DNA from: Desulfurobacterium pacificum
GTDB taxonomy: Bacteria; Aquificota; Aquificia; Desulfurobacteriales; Desulfurobacteriaceae
DNA length: 64,000 bases
NCBI RefSeq assembly: GCF_900182835.1
Contig: NZ_FXUB01000003.1
Location: 62,001-126,000, forward strand
Direction: 5' to 3'
Part shown: positions 43,893 through 54,614 of the stretch, piece by piece
Position numbering within the stretch: position 1 is the stretch's first letter
Layout: the number at the start of each line of letters is the position of its first letter
Translations under genes and position numbers: made by a program
Notes under the pieces: generated by a model
The model's input: only the letters and a program-made list of their open reading frames with translations
Told to the model about the DNA's origin: nothing
Database searches by the model: none

Positions 43893-45356
43893 GTGGAGCT
43901 TTTAAATAAAACCTTAAGAGAACTTAACGATTTAATAAAAAGAAAGGAGCTTAAGCCTTCTGAATTAACACAGGAACTTTTAGGCCGCATAGAAGAAACA
44001 GAACCCAAGCTAAACGCTTACATAACAGTTGAAGCAGAAAAGGCGTTAGAAAAGGCAAAGATTGCTGACAAGGAACTTGAGAAACTTTCTGAAGACGAAA
44101 TGCCGGAACTTTTTGGCATCCCACTTTCTATTAAGGACAACATAAACGTAGAAGGTATGAGAATGACCTGTGCTTCAAAAATATTGGAAAACTTCATTTC
44201 ACCTTTTGATGCTACCGTTATAAAGCGTTTAAGGGAAAGAGGGGCGATTTTTGTCGGTAAGAACAACCTTGATGAATTTGCCATGGGTTCATCTACCGAA
44301 ACTTCTTACTTTGGCGTAACAAAAAATCCGTGGGATTTGGAAAGAGTGCCAGGCGGTTCTTCCGGCGGTTCGGCTGCTGCCGTTTCTGCAAGGTCGGCGT
44401 TGGCTTCTCTTGGTTCTGATACCGGCGGTTCTATCAGACAACCAGCATCTTTCTGCGGAGTGGTTGGACTTAAGCCGACTTACGGCAGAGTTTCCCGTTA
44501 CGGCTTAACTGCATTTGCTTCGTCTTTAGACCAGATAGGACCTATAACGAAAACGGTTGAAGACGCCGCTTATCTTATGAATATTATTTCTGGTCAGGAC
44601 GCTAAAGATGCTACAAGTGCTCGTATTCCGGTGCCCGATTTTTTAGAAAATCTTGATAATGACATTAAAGGATTAAAAGCCGGTTTACCAAAAGAGTACT
44701 TTGTGGAAGGTATTGAACCAGAAGTGAAGAAAAAGGTTTTAGAAGCTGTAAAGGTTTTGGAAAGTTTGGGCGTTGAAGTTGTAGAGATTTCTCTTCCTAA
44801 CACTAAGTATGCTGTTGAAACTTACTACATCATTGCGCCGGCTGAAGCTTCTTCAAACTTGGGAAGGTTTGACGGCGTTAGATATACATACAGAGCGAAA
44901 GATTACGAAGGTTTGGTTGATATGTACTGCAAAACGAGGGCAGAAGGCTTTGGTGATGAAGTAAAAAGAAGGATAATGATTGGGACTTACACTTTAAGTG
45001 CCGGATATTACGATGCTTACTACTTAAAGGCACAGAAGGTTAGAACGCTCATTTATCAGGGTTTTGAGAATGCGTTTAAAGATGTTGACTTTATCGTTAC
45101 TCCAGTTTCTCCAACTACTGCCTTCAAAATAGGAGAGAAAACCGACGACCCGATAAAGATGTATCTGTCCGATATTTTCACCATTGCTGTTAACCTTGCC
45201 GGATTGCCTGCAATTTCTTTACCCTGCGGTTTTGACAGTAAGAATTTGCCTGTTGGAGTTCAACTGATAGGAAAAGCCTTTGATGAGCCTACAATCTTGA
45301 ACGTTGCAAACGTTTTAGAAAAAGAGCTTAAGCTTAATCTAATGCCTCCTGTTTAA
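43893..45356 (+). CDS. gatA: Asp-tRNA(Asn)/Glu-tRNA(Gln) amidotransferase subunit A
   Basis: A 487-residue amidase-signature protein starting with GTG after GGAGG. The Ser-cisSer-Lys triad is visible: Lys in [11 protein letters not shown], and [17 protein letters not shown] with [20 protein letters not shown]. The C-terminal substrate domain and [18 protein letters not shown] are normal. It releases ammonia from glutamine for transamidation of misacylated tRNA. The length is normal. Confidence 0.97.
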   Translation: MELLNKTLRELNDLIKRKELKPSELTQELLGRIEETEPKLNAYITVEAEKALEKAKIADKELEKLSEDEMPELFGIPLSIKDNINVEGMRMTCASKILENFISPFDATVIKRLRERGAIFVGKNNLDEFAMGSSTETSYFGVTKNPWDLERVPGGSSGGSAAAVSARSALASLGSDTGGSIRQPASFCGVVGLKPTYGRVSRYGLTAFASSLDQIGPITKTVEDAAYLMNIISGQDAKDATSARIPVPDFLENLDNDIKGLKAGLPKEYFVEGIEPEVKKKVLEAVKVLESLGVEVVEISLPNTKYAVETYYIIAPAEASSNLGRFDGVRYTYRAKDYEGLVDMYCKTRAEGFGDEVKRRIMIGTYTLSAGYYDAYYLKAQKVRTLIYQGFENAFKDVDFIVTPVSPTTAFKIGEKTDDPIKMYLSDIFTIAVNLAGLPAISLPCGFDSKNLPVGVQLIGKAFDEPTILNVANVLEKELKLNLMPPV

Positions 45357-45397
45357 GGGTATATATTGAAAGTGGTAAAGGTTATTGGAGGAAAATA

Positions 45398-46006
45398 GTG
45401 GGGACCTCTTTGGTTAAAAAGGAAAAAAGGAAAGGAAGGGGTATTCCTAAAGAGCTCATTTATGAGATGAGATATGGGAAGCCGATTTATTACAGGGATT
45501 GCGACAAAGTTCTTTCTGGCGAGAAAACCCTGGAGGAGGTGATGGGGAGTAGTAAACTGCAGTGGTGGATTATCAACAGTTTACTTCGTTTTCTTTATTA
45601 GAAGTTAGACGTTGGTAAATATGTAATTGCTACTAATGAGGCAGGTTTCCAATGGGCACCAAAGACTTGGAGGAATTTAGACATAGCCATTTTTGATAAG
45701 GAAAAGATTTTAAAAGAGGGTATTGATGAGAAGTATGTAAAAACTCCTCCAGAGGTTGTTATAGAGATAGACACGAAGGCAGATTTGCGTAAATACGGCG
45801 ATTTTATGAACTATAGCAAGAGAAAAAACTCAGGATTTGCTTGATTCTGAAGTTAAGAGAGTAATCTGGTATACGACTTTTGATAAAAAAGTAATGGTGG
45901 CAGAGAAAGGAAAAAAGTGGTTTATATCGGAATGAAAAGAGGAAGTGGAGATTATTAAAAGTATAATATTTAACTTTGAAAAAGAGTTAAAACAAGAAGG
46001 TATTTG
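45398..46006 (+). pseudogene. Uma2-family (DUF820) nuclease-like pseudogene
   Basis: The frame starts with GTG after GGAGG and reads IPKELIYEMRYGKPIYYRDC and LEEVMGSSKLQWWIINSLLR, then TAG at 45599-45601. The same frame continues with VGKYVIATNEAGFQWAPKTW, LDIAIFDKEKI and PPEVVIEIDTKADLRKYGDF, the Uma2 PD-(D/E)XK core (PDIAI... VEI). Two bases appear lost at TATA 45812-45815, after which another frame gives DLLDSEVKRVIWYT, then TGA at 45933-45935 and a natural end at 46006. Two stops and one frameshift make it a decayed gene. It stands just before the polysaccharide locus. Confidence 0.85.
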
Positions 46007-46084
46007 AAAGTTTTTTGGATAAGTTAAAGTGTATTAACGATTTTAGGAGAGGTTATTCTAAATATGTAAGTGACGGAGGAATGG

Positions 46085-47395
46085 ATGAGTTTGCAATTAG
46101 AGAAAAAAAATAAAATTTGTATTGTTGGACTGGGGTATGTAGGACTACCATTAGCAGTTCTTCTAGATACCAAATTCAATATCATTGGATATGATATAAA
46201 CTCTGAAAGAGTTAAAGAATTGAAGAAAAGTTTTGATAGAACCGGAGAAATTGATTCTGAAAAGTTAAAAAATTGCTCAGTGGAATTTACTGATAATCCA
46301 GAAAAAATTTCGGAAGCTAAAGTAATCATTATAACGGTTCCAACACCGATAGATGAACATAAAATTCCTGATTTAAGACCTGTTAAAGCTGCTACAAGTA
46401 CAGTAGGAAAGTATATGCAAAAGGGCAGTATTGTTGTCTATGAGTCTACTGTTTATCCTGGAGTTACAGAGGAAGAATGTGTGCCTATTCTTGAGAAAGA
46501 GAGTGGTTTAAAGTGGAAAAAAGACTTTCATGTAGGATATTCTCCTGAAAGGGTTAACCCTGGTGATAAGGAGCACACAATAGATAAAATCGTAAAAGTT
46601 GTAGCAGGTGACACTCCTAAAATAACAGAGTTTCTGGCACAGCTCTACGGTTCGGTGATAACGGCCGGAGTTCATAAAGCCCCCGATATTAAGACTGCTG
46701 AGGCTGCAAAGGTTATAGAAAATACACAGAGGGATTTGAATATTGCTTTGATGAATGAACTATCAATAATCTTTAATAAAATGGGAATAGACACGAAAGC
46801 AGTTCTTGAAGCTGCTGGAACAAAGTGGAACTTCTTAAAGTTTGAGCCAGGACTTGTAGGAGGACATTGTATAGGTGTTGATCCATACTATTTAACATTT
46901 AAAGCACAAGCAATAGGATATCATCCTGAGGTTATCTTAGCGGGAAGAAGAATAAATGATTATATGGGTAAGTTTGTTGCTGAAAATACTGTTAAAAAGC
47001 TTATAAAAGCTGGGAAAGCTGTAAAGGGAAGTAAAGTCCTTATTCTTGGAATTACCTTTAAGGAGAATATTTCGGATATAAGGAATTCGAAAGTGATAGA
47101 TATTTATAATGAGTTACGGGAATATGGGGTAGAAGTTTATGTTTATGATCCTCATGCGTATCCTGAGGAAGTGAAGGAAGAATACGGTATAGGACTTGTA
47201 GAGGATGTGAATAAATATAAACCATATGATGCTGTAATTGTAGCAGTGAAGCATAAGCAGTTTATAGAGAGATTTGACTTAGAAGAATATAAAAGTTTGA
47301 TGGAAAATGGAGATCGTCCTGTACTAATAGATGTTAAAGGGGTGTATGATAGAGAGGAAGCTATAACAAAAGATTTTCTATACTGGAGGTTATAG
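46085..47395 (+). CDS. wbpA: UDP-N-acetylhexosamine 6-dehydrogenase (WbpA/WbpO/WecC type)
   Basis: A 436-residue NAD-dependent UDP-sugar dehydrogenase. NAD binding is at ICIVGLGYVGLPLAVLL, VPTPIDEHKIPDL follows, YESTVYPGVTEEECVPILE and GYSPERVNPGD lead to the active-site Cys in GLVGGHCIGVDPYYLTFKA. It oxidises C6 of UDP-GlcNAc (or GalNAc/ManNAc) to the uronic acid. Because wbpB, wbpD, wbpE and wbpI homologues follow, UDP-GlcNAc is the likely substrate. The ATG at 46085 is chosen over GTG 46070, which lies before the GGAGG site (46075-46079). Confidence 0.9.
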   Translation: MSLQLEKKNKICIVGLGYVGLPLAVLLDTKFNIIGYDINSERVKELKKSFDRTGEIDSEKLKNCSVEFTDNPEKISEAKVIIITVPTPIDEHKIPDLRPVKAATSTVGKYMQKGSIVVYESTVYPGVTEEECVPILEKESGLKWKKDFHVGYSPERVNPGDKEHTIDKIVKVVAGDTPKITEFLAQLYGSVITAGVHKAPDIKTAEAAKVIENTQRDLNIALMNELSIIFNKMGIDTKAVLEAAGTKWNFLKFEPGLVGGHCIGVDPYYLTFKAQAIGYHPEVILAGRRINDYMGKFVAENTVKKLIKAGKAVKGSKVLILGITFKENISDIRNSKVIDIYNELREYGVEVYVYDPHAYPEEVKEEYGIGLVEDVNKYKPYDAVIVAVKHKQFIERFDLEEYKSLMENGDRPVLIDVKGVYDREEAITKDFLYWRL

Positions 47396-48949
<1,554 letters not shown>

Positions 48950-48950
<1 letters not shown>

Positions 48951-49438
48951 TGCTTATGCTGGATATCTTGCCGATTGAGCTGATTAAACAGGTAGAAATA
49001 AATAAGTTTGTTTCTTCTCTTGATAAAGCTCCTGCTTTTGAGCTTCTTGAGTGGGAAAAATTTTCCGATATTATTGATTTTACGCCTGATCTATTGGTGA
49101 AGTTTATTAATGATGTCTTCCTTATACAGTTCATAGACAAAACTGTTCCTGAAGATGTAATTTTTATGCTGTCTGTCTTGTCTTTGAGCTTTAAAAAGAA
49201 GTATGAGAGGAAGTATAAGGGATACGTTATTATTCTCTTTTTTACTAAAGGAGAACTAAGACGAGAACAGATGAACTTAATAAGACTTGCGGAACATTCC
49301 TTTGATATGAAAGGAGAAATTGATATTAGAGATTTGGAAGAAATAGAAGATGGAGACATAGCAAACTATATGGAACATAAAGTATGGTACGAATACATGG
49401 CATACTTTAAACGAGCTAAAGAAAAGGGGTGGTTGTAA
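48950..49438 (+). CDS. Unrecognised 162-residue protein upstream of PIN-WbpE fusion
   Basis: I do not recognise this protein. It is acidic and helical, with LDILPIELIKQVEINKFVSS at the start, a middle EKFSDIIDFTPDLLVKFIND, a strand KGYVIILFFTKGELRREQMN, and an aromatic end EHKVWYEYMAYFKRAKEKGW. There is no signal peptide or membrane helix. It overlaps wbpD by 1 base and the PIN-aminotransferase gene by 1 base, so it is tightly coupled to both. A partner or antitoxin of the PIN domain is one idea; nothing in its own sequence proves it. Confidence 0.7.
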
Positions 49439-50979
49439 TGCAAAAATTGCTTCTTGATTTAAATGTTGTTCTTGATTATCTGGATGTATCAAGGCCACGA
49501 CATAAAGCGGTTAGTGACTTTATGAATAGAAATAAGGGAAAGGTTAAATTTCTTTTTGCTTCTTATCATTACGATACTTTGTTTTATCTTGTTAAGAGAT
49601 TGAAGTTGGAACAAGAAGTTATTGATAAATTTTTGAAAGATTTTGATGTTAACTTAGTTTCCACTTCAGGAAGAAATATTATTGATGCCAAAAGTTTTAA
49701 AGATATTGAAGACGGCATCTTGGTTTCAGTATGCAGGAGAATAGGAGATGATTGCTATATCATAACTTATGATGAGGAGATGATAAGAAACTTTGAAAGG
49801 GCAGTAAGACCTGAAGTTTTCAAAGTAGAAGAACCTAAGACGATTCCAATGCTTGACCTGAAGCTTGAATATCTTTCACTTTCAGAGGATTTAGAAGAAT
49901 CTTTACTAAGAGCAGCTACAAGAGCCAGGTATATCCTTGGAGATGAAGTAAGACAGTTAGAAGAAAAAATTGCTAATTACGTGGGAACAAAATACGCTGT
50001 TGGAGTTTCTTCCGGAACGGATGCACTTGTTCTTTCATTAAGGGCATTAGCAATTCAAAGGAAAAAGAAGGAATTTTTCGACAAAGAAGATTTGGTAATT
50101 ACCACACCATTTACTTTTACTGCAACAGGAGAAGCTATTTTAAGAGCTGGAGCGACTCCTCTTTTTGTTGACATAGACATTGACACCTACAATATTGACC
50201 CTAAGCAGATAGAAAAAGCTGTAAAGAAGTACGGAAAAAGAGTAAAGGGAATAATTCCGGTCCACCTCTACGGTCAGCCGTGCAATATGGATGAGATTAT
50301 GAGAATAGCTAAGGAAAATGATCTATTCGTAGTTGAAGATTGTGCGCAGAGCTTAGGAGCTAAGTGGAATGGGAAGCAGACGGGCTCTTTTGGTGATATG
50401 GGATGTTTCAGTTTCTTCCCAACGAAACCCCTGGGCGGTTTTGGTGATGGAGGGATGATAACTACTAATGATGAAAAACTTTATGAACTTCTCTTAATGC
50501 TTAGGAAGCATGGTGGAAGGGATAAATATAACGTTGAATATATTGGCTACAATGCACGTCTTGATACTATTCAGGCTGCCGTATTGCTTGAGAAATTTAA
50601 GCACCTTGATGACTTCAATGAACGCCGCAGGGAAATTGCAATGAATTATAATGAACAGTTGAAAGATATAGAGTGGATAAAAACTCCTTATGAGCATCCG
50701 AAGGCTTATCATGTTTATCATCAGTATACTGTAGGAGTTATGAATGGAAAAAGAGATGAATTCCAGAAGAAATTAAAAGAAAAAGGAATTCAAACGATGA
50801 TTTATTATCCTGTTCCTTTGTATAAAATGAAAGTTTTTGCTAAGAACGGTATGGAGGTAATTGGAGAGTTAGAAAATGTGCAAAAAGTAGAGAAAGAAGT
50901 TGTGAGTTTGCCAATAGAACCCTTGTTAGGGAAAGAAGAAATAAAATCTATTTTAAATAAGGTATTGAACGATTCATAG
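49438..50979 (+). CDS. wbpE: PIN-domain/WbpE aminotransferase fusion
   Basis: A 513-residue protein with two modules. Residues 1 to about 132 look like a PIN nuclease: KLLLDLNVVLDYLD with Asp7, SYHYDTLFYLV with Asp46 in place of the usual Glu, IEDGILVSVCRRIGDDC with Asp92, and IITYDEEMI with Asp112. Residues from 136 on form a DegT/DnrJ aminotransferase: IPMLDLKLEYLSLSEDLEES, VGVSSGTDALVLSLRAL, VVEDCAQSLGAKWNG, the PLP Lys in CFSFFPTKPLGGFGDGG near 330, and ARLDTIQAAVL. The second part matches WbpE, which adds the 3-amino group in UDP-diacetamido-uronate synthesis. No stop or frameshift separates the modules. The fusion is not one I know for WbpE. Confidence 0.88.
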   Translation: MQKLLLDLNVVLDYLDVSRPRHKAVSDFMNRNKGKVKFLFASYHYDTLFYLVKRLKLEQEVIDKFLKDFDVNLVSTSGRNIIDAKSFKDIEDGILVSVCRRIGDDCYIITYDEEMIRNFERAVRPEVFKVEEPKTIPMLDLKLEYLSLSEDLEESLLRAATRARYILGDEVRQLEEKIANYVGTKYAVGVSSGTDALVLSLRALAIQRKKKEFFDKEDLVITTPFTFTATGEAILRAGATPLFVDIDIDTYNIDPKQIEKAVKKYGKRVKGIIPVHLYGQPCNMDEIMRIAKENDLFVVEDCAQSLGAKWNGKQTGSFGDMGCFSFFPTKPLGGFGDGGMITTNDEKLYELLLMLRKHGGRDKYNVEYIGYNARLDTIQAAVLLEKFKHLDDFNERRREIAMNYNEQLKDIEWIKTPYEHPKAYHVYHQYTVGVMNGKRDEFQKKLKEKGIQTMIYYPVPLYKMKVFAKNGMEVIGELENVQKVEKEVVSLPIEPLLGKEEIKSILNKVLNDS

Positions 50980-51067
50980 TACGGTGTACATCATGATGAG
51001 GATAGAGTACAAATTTTTAATTTTAAAAAATGGAGAAAACTCCAATACAAAGTAAAGGAGGTAACCA

Positions 51068-52321
51068 ATAACTAAATGGCTTCTGAATTACTTACTATAT
51101 TTTAAAACAAAAAGTACTTTCGCAAAAGGATCGCTTCTCTTATTTATTGCTAATGTAACTTCTCAAGTATTAAATACGCTAAGTTTTTTGGTATTAGCTC
51201 GTATTTATGGAGTTGGAGATTTTGGCAATTTTGCATTGTTCTCAAGTTATACAGCTGTTCTATCTATTCTGTTTTCTTTGAAGTACGATTCTGCTATAAT
51301 AAGTATGAAGCTCGATGAAAGAGAAATAGTTGCTAAGTCTTATATCATCCTATATGGTTTATTAACCTTGATTTTGCTTCCAGGAATTTTTTTTGTGCGG
51401 AATATTCTTTATCATGCTGTTCTTGCTGCAATTCTAATTTCTGTTTTTAAGGTCGCATTTAATTTTTTTCTTTCAACCAAAAATTTTGCGATTTTAGTTG
51501 TTTCCAAAATATCGAATAGTTTATTATTTTTAGTACTTTCCATTTTTATATCAAGATTTGCAAGCGATAAAAACTTTGGCATGATTAACTCTTATACAAT
51601 TTCCTACACAATTGTGCTATTATTCCTAATTTTAATGTTTAAGAATAAAGCAGTTGGATTTTCCACAGAAGAGATTATAAGAGTTTTTAAGATACTCAAA
51701 AGGTATAAAAACTTCCCCGTATATTATTTGCCCCAGCAAATACTGAATGAGCTGTCTAATCAAATGCCAACTTTCTTTATATCTTTCTTTTTTGGTAGTT
51801 ATTATACTGGAATTTTTATGATGACAGTTAAGCTTTTATCAGCATTACCTTCAATGGTAGCATCGTCTATATCTCAGATTTTCTATCAGCAATTTGCAGA
51901 ATTATATCATAAAAACAAACAACCGTGTATGTTTTTCTACAAAGTTTATAGAAAGTTGATGATAATTGCTCCATTACTAATCTTATTTATTCTGTTTATT
52001 ATTTTTCTTATTGAGGATCATTTTCTACCAAAGTCATGGAACGGTATTCTTTACTACTCGATATTGATGGCTCCAATGGTAGCAATACGATTTATAGGCT
52101 CTATAATTTCGTCTGTTGTTTTGGTGTTAGGATATCAGAAGAAATCTTTTTACCTAGAAGTATTTCATATTGCAACTAGATTTATTTCTTTAGTGATAAG
52201 TGGAGTTATTTATAATTTTTCTTTACTCCTGATTATGTTAACTTTATCAAGTTTGCTAATTACTGGATATAGATTGCAATGGTATAAGGAAATAGTAAAT
52301 GAATCTAAAAAAGGAGAATAG
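51068..52321 (+). CDS. wzx: O-antigen flippase Wzx (apparent ATA start)
   Basis: A polytopic polysaccharide transporter of about 417 residues with 10-12 membrane segments. The N-terminal family block TFAKGSLLLFIANVTSQVLN and SFLVLARIYGVGDFGNFALF is in one open frame, but the first TTG (51188) falls in the middle of it. The frame is open from 51065, and a consensus AGGAGGT (51056-51062) stands 5 bases before an in-frame ATA at 51068. No ATG, GTG or TTG is properly placed, so either ATA is used or an ATG has become ATA. The 88 bases between wbpE and this start hold no gene, only a small TGGAG/CTCCA inverted repeat at 51031-51044. Confidence 0.75.
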   Translation: MTKWLLNYLLYFKTKSTFAKGSLLLFIANVTSQVLNTLSFLVLARIYGVGDFGNFALFSSYTAVLSILFSLKYDSAIISMKLDEREIVAKSYIILYGLLTLILLPGIFFVRNILYHAVLAAILISVFKVAFNFFLSTKNFAILVVSKISNSLLFLVLSIFISRFASDKNFGMINSYTISYTIVLLFLILMFKNKAVGFSTEEIIRVFKILKRYKNFPVYYLPQQILNELSNQMPTFFISFFFGSYYTGIFMMTVKLLSALPSMVASSISQIFYQQFAELYHKNKQPCMFFYKVYRKLMIIAPLLILFILFIIFLIEDHFLPKSWNGILYYSILMAPMVAIRFIGSIISSVVLVLGYQKKSFYLEVFHIATRFISLVISGVIYNFSLLLIMLTLSSLLITGYRLQWYKEIVNESKKGE

Positions 52322-52323
52322 AG

Positions 52324-53436
52324 ATGATAAATATAGAGATTTTTGAAAAGAAATTTGCTATTTATTTTGAAGGAATAGATACTAAAAAATTTATAGAGGA
52401 ATTGTCTATTTATGGAAATTTGAATAAAAAATTCAGTGCTTACGATTATGAAGTGTTTTTGTTAAGAGGTAATAACTATGATTTTAGTGAGAAAATTATA
52501 TCTGTTAATCCTTCTTCTTTTTTCTTTTTGAAAGATGGGAGTTTTGCTGTAGATTATGGTCACTCTATAATTCACTATCAACTGGTGAGAACACCCAAGA
52601 GAATTATTATTAAAGTGAAAAAACAAGGTTTTTTAAGAAAGTTTCTATCCATGGAATATAGAAGCAATTTAGAAAATTTAGGTCAAATTTTCCATGAACT
52701 TGTTGTAGTTCCGTTGATGTTTTTTGACAGAAAAAAGTTTCTCATTCATGCTTCTGCTGTCTATGACAATGATTCGCATCAAGTTATTATGTTTGGCGGA
52801 ACTGGAGGTGTAGGAAAAACTTCTTTGGAATTGTTACTATCTCAGAGTAAAAGATATTCCTTTTTTGCAGATGATATTTGTGTGGTAGATGAAGAGGGAT
52901 TTGCCTATCCCAATCTGTCATATCCTAAGATATATGGTTATAATGTTCTAAATAATAAGCTTTTAACAACTAGAGATTTACTGAAAAAAAACACTCTTTT
53001 GTCTAAAATACATTGGTTTTTACATTATTATCTAAGAGGCCCCAATAAGGTAAGAAGAAAACTTTGTCCTGATTGTTTGTTTAAAGGAGGAGTACGAAAA
53101 CAGAAAGCCAAAATAGGAAAGTACTACATTCTTTTTAGGACCGCTACAGTTAAAGATATATGCTTGGTTGAAGTTCCGGTAACGAAGGTAGTAGAACCGA
53201 CAATACAAATAATTAAGAACGAATACTACACATTCTTGAGAAATATTCGCTGGTTTGTTGTTAATTCTGAGTTAGCTAACAAAAAAATAGATCTACAGGG
53301 ATTTAATATAGCTTTTTCTAAAGAAATTTTGGAAAATGCGTTAAAGGAAGCAGAGATTTATATCTTGAAAATCCCACTAACTTTAAGTCATAACGAATTT
53401 CTTAATAAAGTTAGAAGAATTATAGGAGTAGAGTAA
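52324..53436 (+). CDS. HprK-like P-loop kinase in polysaccharide locus
   Basis: A 370-residue protein. The central block LIHASAVYDNDSHQVIMFGG continues into Walker A GGTGGVGKTSLELLL (about residue 157-170), then SFFADDICVVDEEGFAYPNL, the pattern of the HPr kinase/phosphorylase C-terminal fold with its acidic Asp pair. The N-terminal 130 residues are unfamiliar, with strands FAIYFEGIDTKKF. HprK-like kinases occur in capsule/O-antigen loci of other bacteria, with unknown substrates. It lies 2 bases after wzx and overlaps the next glycosyltransferase gene by 1 base. Confidence 0.7.
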   Translation: MINIEIFEKKFAIYFEGIDTKKFIEELSIYGNLNKKFSAYDYEVFLLRGNNYDFSEKIISVNPSSFFFLKDGSFAVDYGHSIIHYQLVRTPKRIIIKVKKQGFLRKFLSMEYRSNLENLGQIFHELVVVPLMFFDRKKFLIHASAVYDNDSHQVIMFGGTGGVGKTSLELLLSQSKRYSFFADDICVVDEEGFAYPNLSYPKIYGYNVLNNKLLTTRDLLKKNTLLSKIHWFLHYYLRGPNKVRRKLCPDCLFKGGVRKQKAKIGKYYILFRTATVKDICLVEVPVTKVVEPTIQIIKNEYYTFLRNIRWFVVNSELANKKIDLQGFNIAFSKEILENALKEAEIYILKIPLTLSHNEFLNKVRRIIGVE

Positions 53437-54614
53437 TGCAGAGACTTCTTTTGTTTACTTCTTCCTTTCCATACGGTAAGGGTGAACAATTTTTGGAAGA
53501 TGAAATTGAAATTTTAAGTGAAGTTTTCAAGGTTAAAATAATTCCTTTTAGCTATGGAGGAAGCATTGTATCAAGAAAATTGCCTAAAAATGTAAAAGTA
53601 AATAAACCTTTATACATAGAAAAATTACAATTTTCAAAATTGATAAAGATTTTAATTGCTTCTTTACCTGAGATGAAGAAAATAAACTTTAGCTTTCGAC
53701 GTTTGAGATTGTATTTATCTGCTTTAAGAGCTATTGGTTTTTTCTTTTCCAATAAATCTATTTTAGAAGAACTGAAAACTTTAACAGACTCAGATATAAT
53801 CTACTTTTATTGGGGACATGTGTCAGCCTTTGCTATACCATTTCTTCCAAATCTAAAAGCTAAAGTTGTTATGAGGTTACACAGAGGTGACTTATATGAA
53901 TACTTGCACGATGGTTATTTCCCGTTTAGAGAACAGCAGTTAAGAAAAGTAGATGCAGTAATTCCTATTTCATTTGATGGCAGAAAATTCCTTTTGAGAA
54001 AATATTCTTTTATCAAAAACAAGATATTTGTACATAGATTGGGAGTTAAAAATGATTCATTTATAACTCAACCAAGTAAAGACGGTATTTTTAGAATAGT
54101 TTCAGTCTCATCTATTAACCATGTGAAAAGGGTAGATTTAATATGTGAGATTCTGAAATATATAAGATCACATAAGGTTTTATGGACCCATTTTGGTGAT
54201 GGTCCTTTAAGGAAAAAATTGGAAGAAAAAATAAAGGAACTACCTTCAAACGTAGTAGTTAATTTGAAGGGATTTGTCCGTAGAAATGATATTTTCCGAT
54301 TTTATCGCGAGAACCCAGTAGATTTGTTCATTAACGTTAGTTCAAGTGAAGGGATTCCTGTTTCGATAATGGAAGCTATTTCATATGGAATTCCTGTGGT
54401 TGCAACAGCAGTTGGAGGAACACCGGAAATTGTTAGTGAAAAAGTCGGTATACTTATCGAAAAAGAATTCAACCCTAAGGAAGTAGCTTTTGTAATTCAA
54501 AATGTTTTAGATAGTTCTGCATTTGATAGGAATGTCATAAAAAATTACTGGAGTATTTACTATAATGCTGAGAAAAACTATAAGAAGTTCGCAGAATTTC
54601 TTAAGAACTTATAA
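53436..54614 (+). CDS. Family 4 glycosyltransferase
   Basis: A 392-residue GT-B enzyme. The N-terminal acceptor domain begins LLLFTSSFPYGKGEQFLEDE. The C-terminal donor domain has VSVSSINHVKRVDLICEIL, LWTHFGDGPLRKKLEEK, and the GT4 motif NVSSSEGIPVSIMEAISYGI with PVVATAVGGTPEIVSE (E-x7-E). It probably adds one sugar of the repeat unit; donor not predictable. Its 3' end overlaps wzy by 50 bases. Confidence 0.88.
   Translation: MQRLLLFTSSFPYGKGEQFLEDEIEILSEVFKVKIIPFSYGGSIVSRKLPKNVKVNKPLYIEKLQFSKLIKILIASLPEMKKINFSFRRLRLYLSALRAIGFFFSNKSILEELKTLTDSDIIYFYWGHVSAFAIPFLPNLKAKVVMRLHRGDLYEYLHDGYFPFREQQLRKVDAVIPISFDGRKFLLRKYSFIKNKIFVHRLGVKNDSFITQPSKDGIFRIVSVSSINHVKRVDLICEILKYIRSHKVLWTHFGDGPLRKKLEEKIKELPSNVVVNLKGFVRRNDIFRFYRENPVDLFINVSSSEGIPVSIMEAISYGIPVVATAVGGTPEIVSEKVGILIEKEFNPKEVAFVIQNVLDSSAFDRNVIKNYWSIYYNAEKNYKKFAEFLKNL

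Noticed and set aside
45933-45935. Selenocysteine or readthrough in the Uma2 gene
   Set aside because: The same gene also has a TAG stop and a frameshift, so general decay explains it better.
51031-51044. TGGAG-AAAA-CTCCA hairpin as a terminator
   Set aside because: Only 5 bp with no T run after it, and it lies inside a co-directional operon; too weak to call.
50993-51055. A 20-codon open frame between wbpE and wzx
   Set aside because: It is very short, has no ribosome binding site and has no recognisable content.
51188-52321. Wzx starting at TTG 51188
   Set aside because: This start would remove the conserved first membrane segment that is encoded in the open frame upstream.
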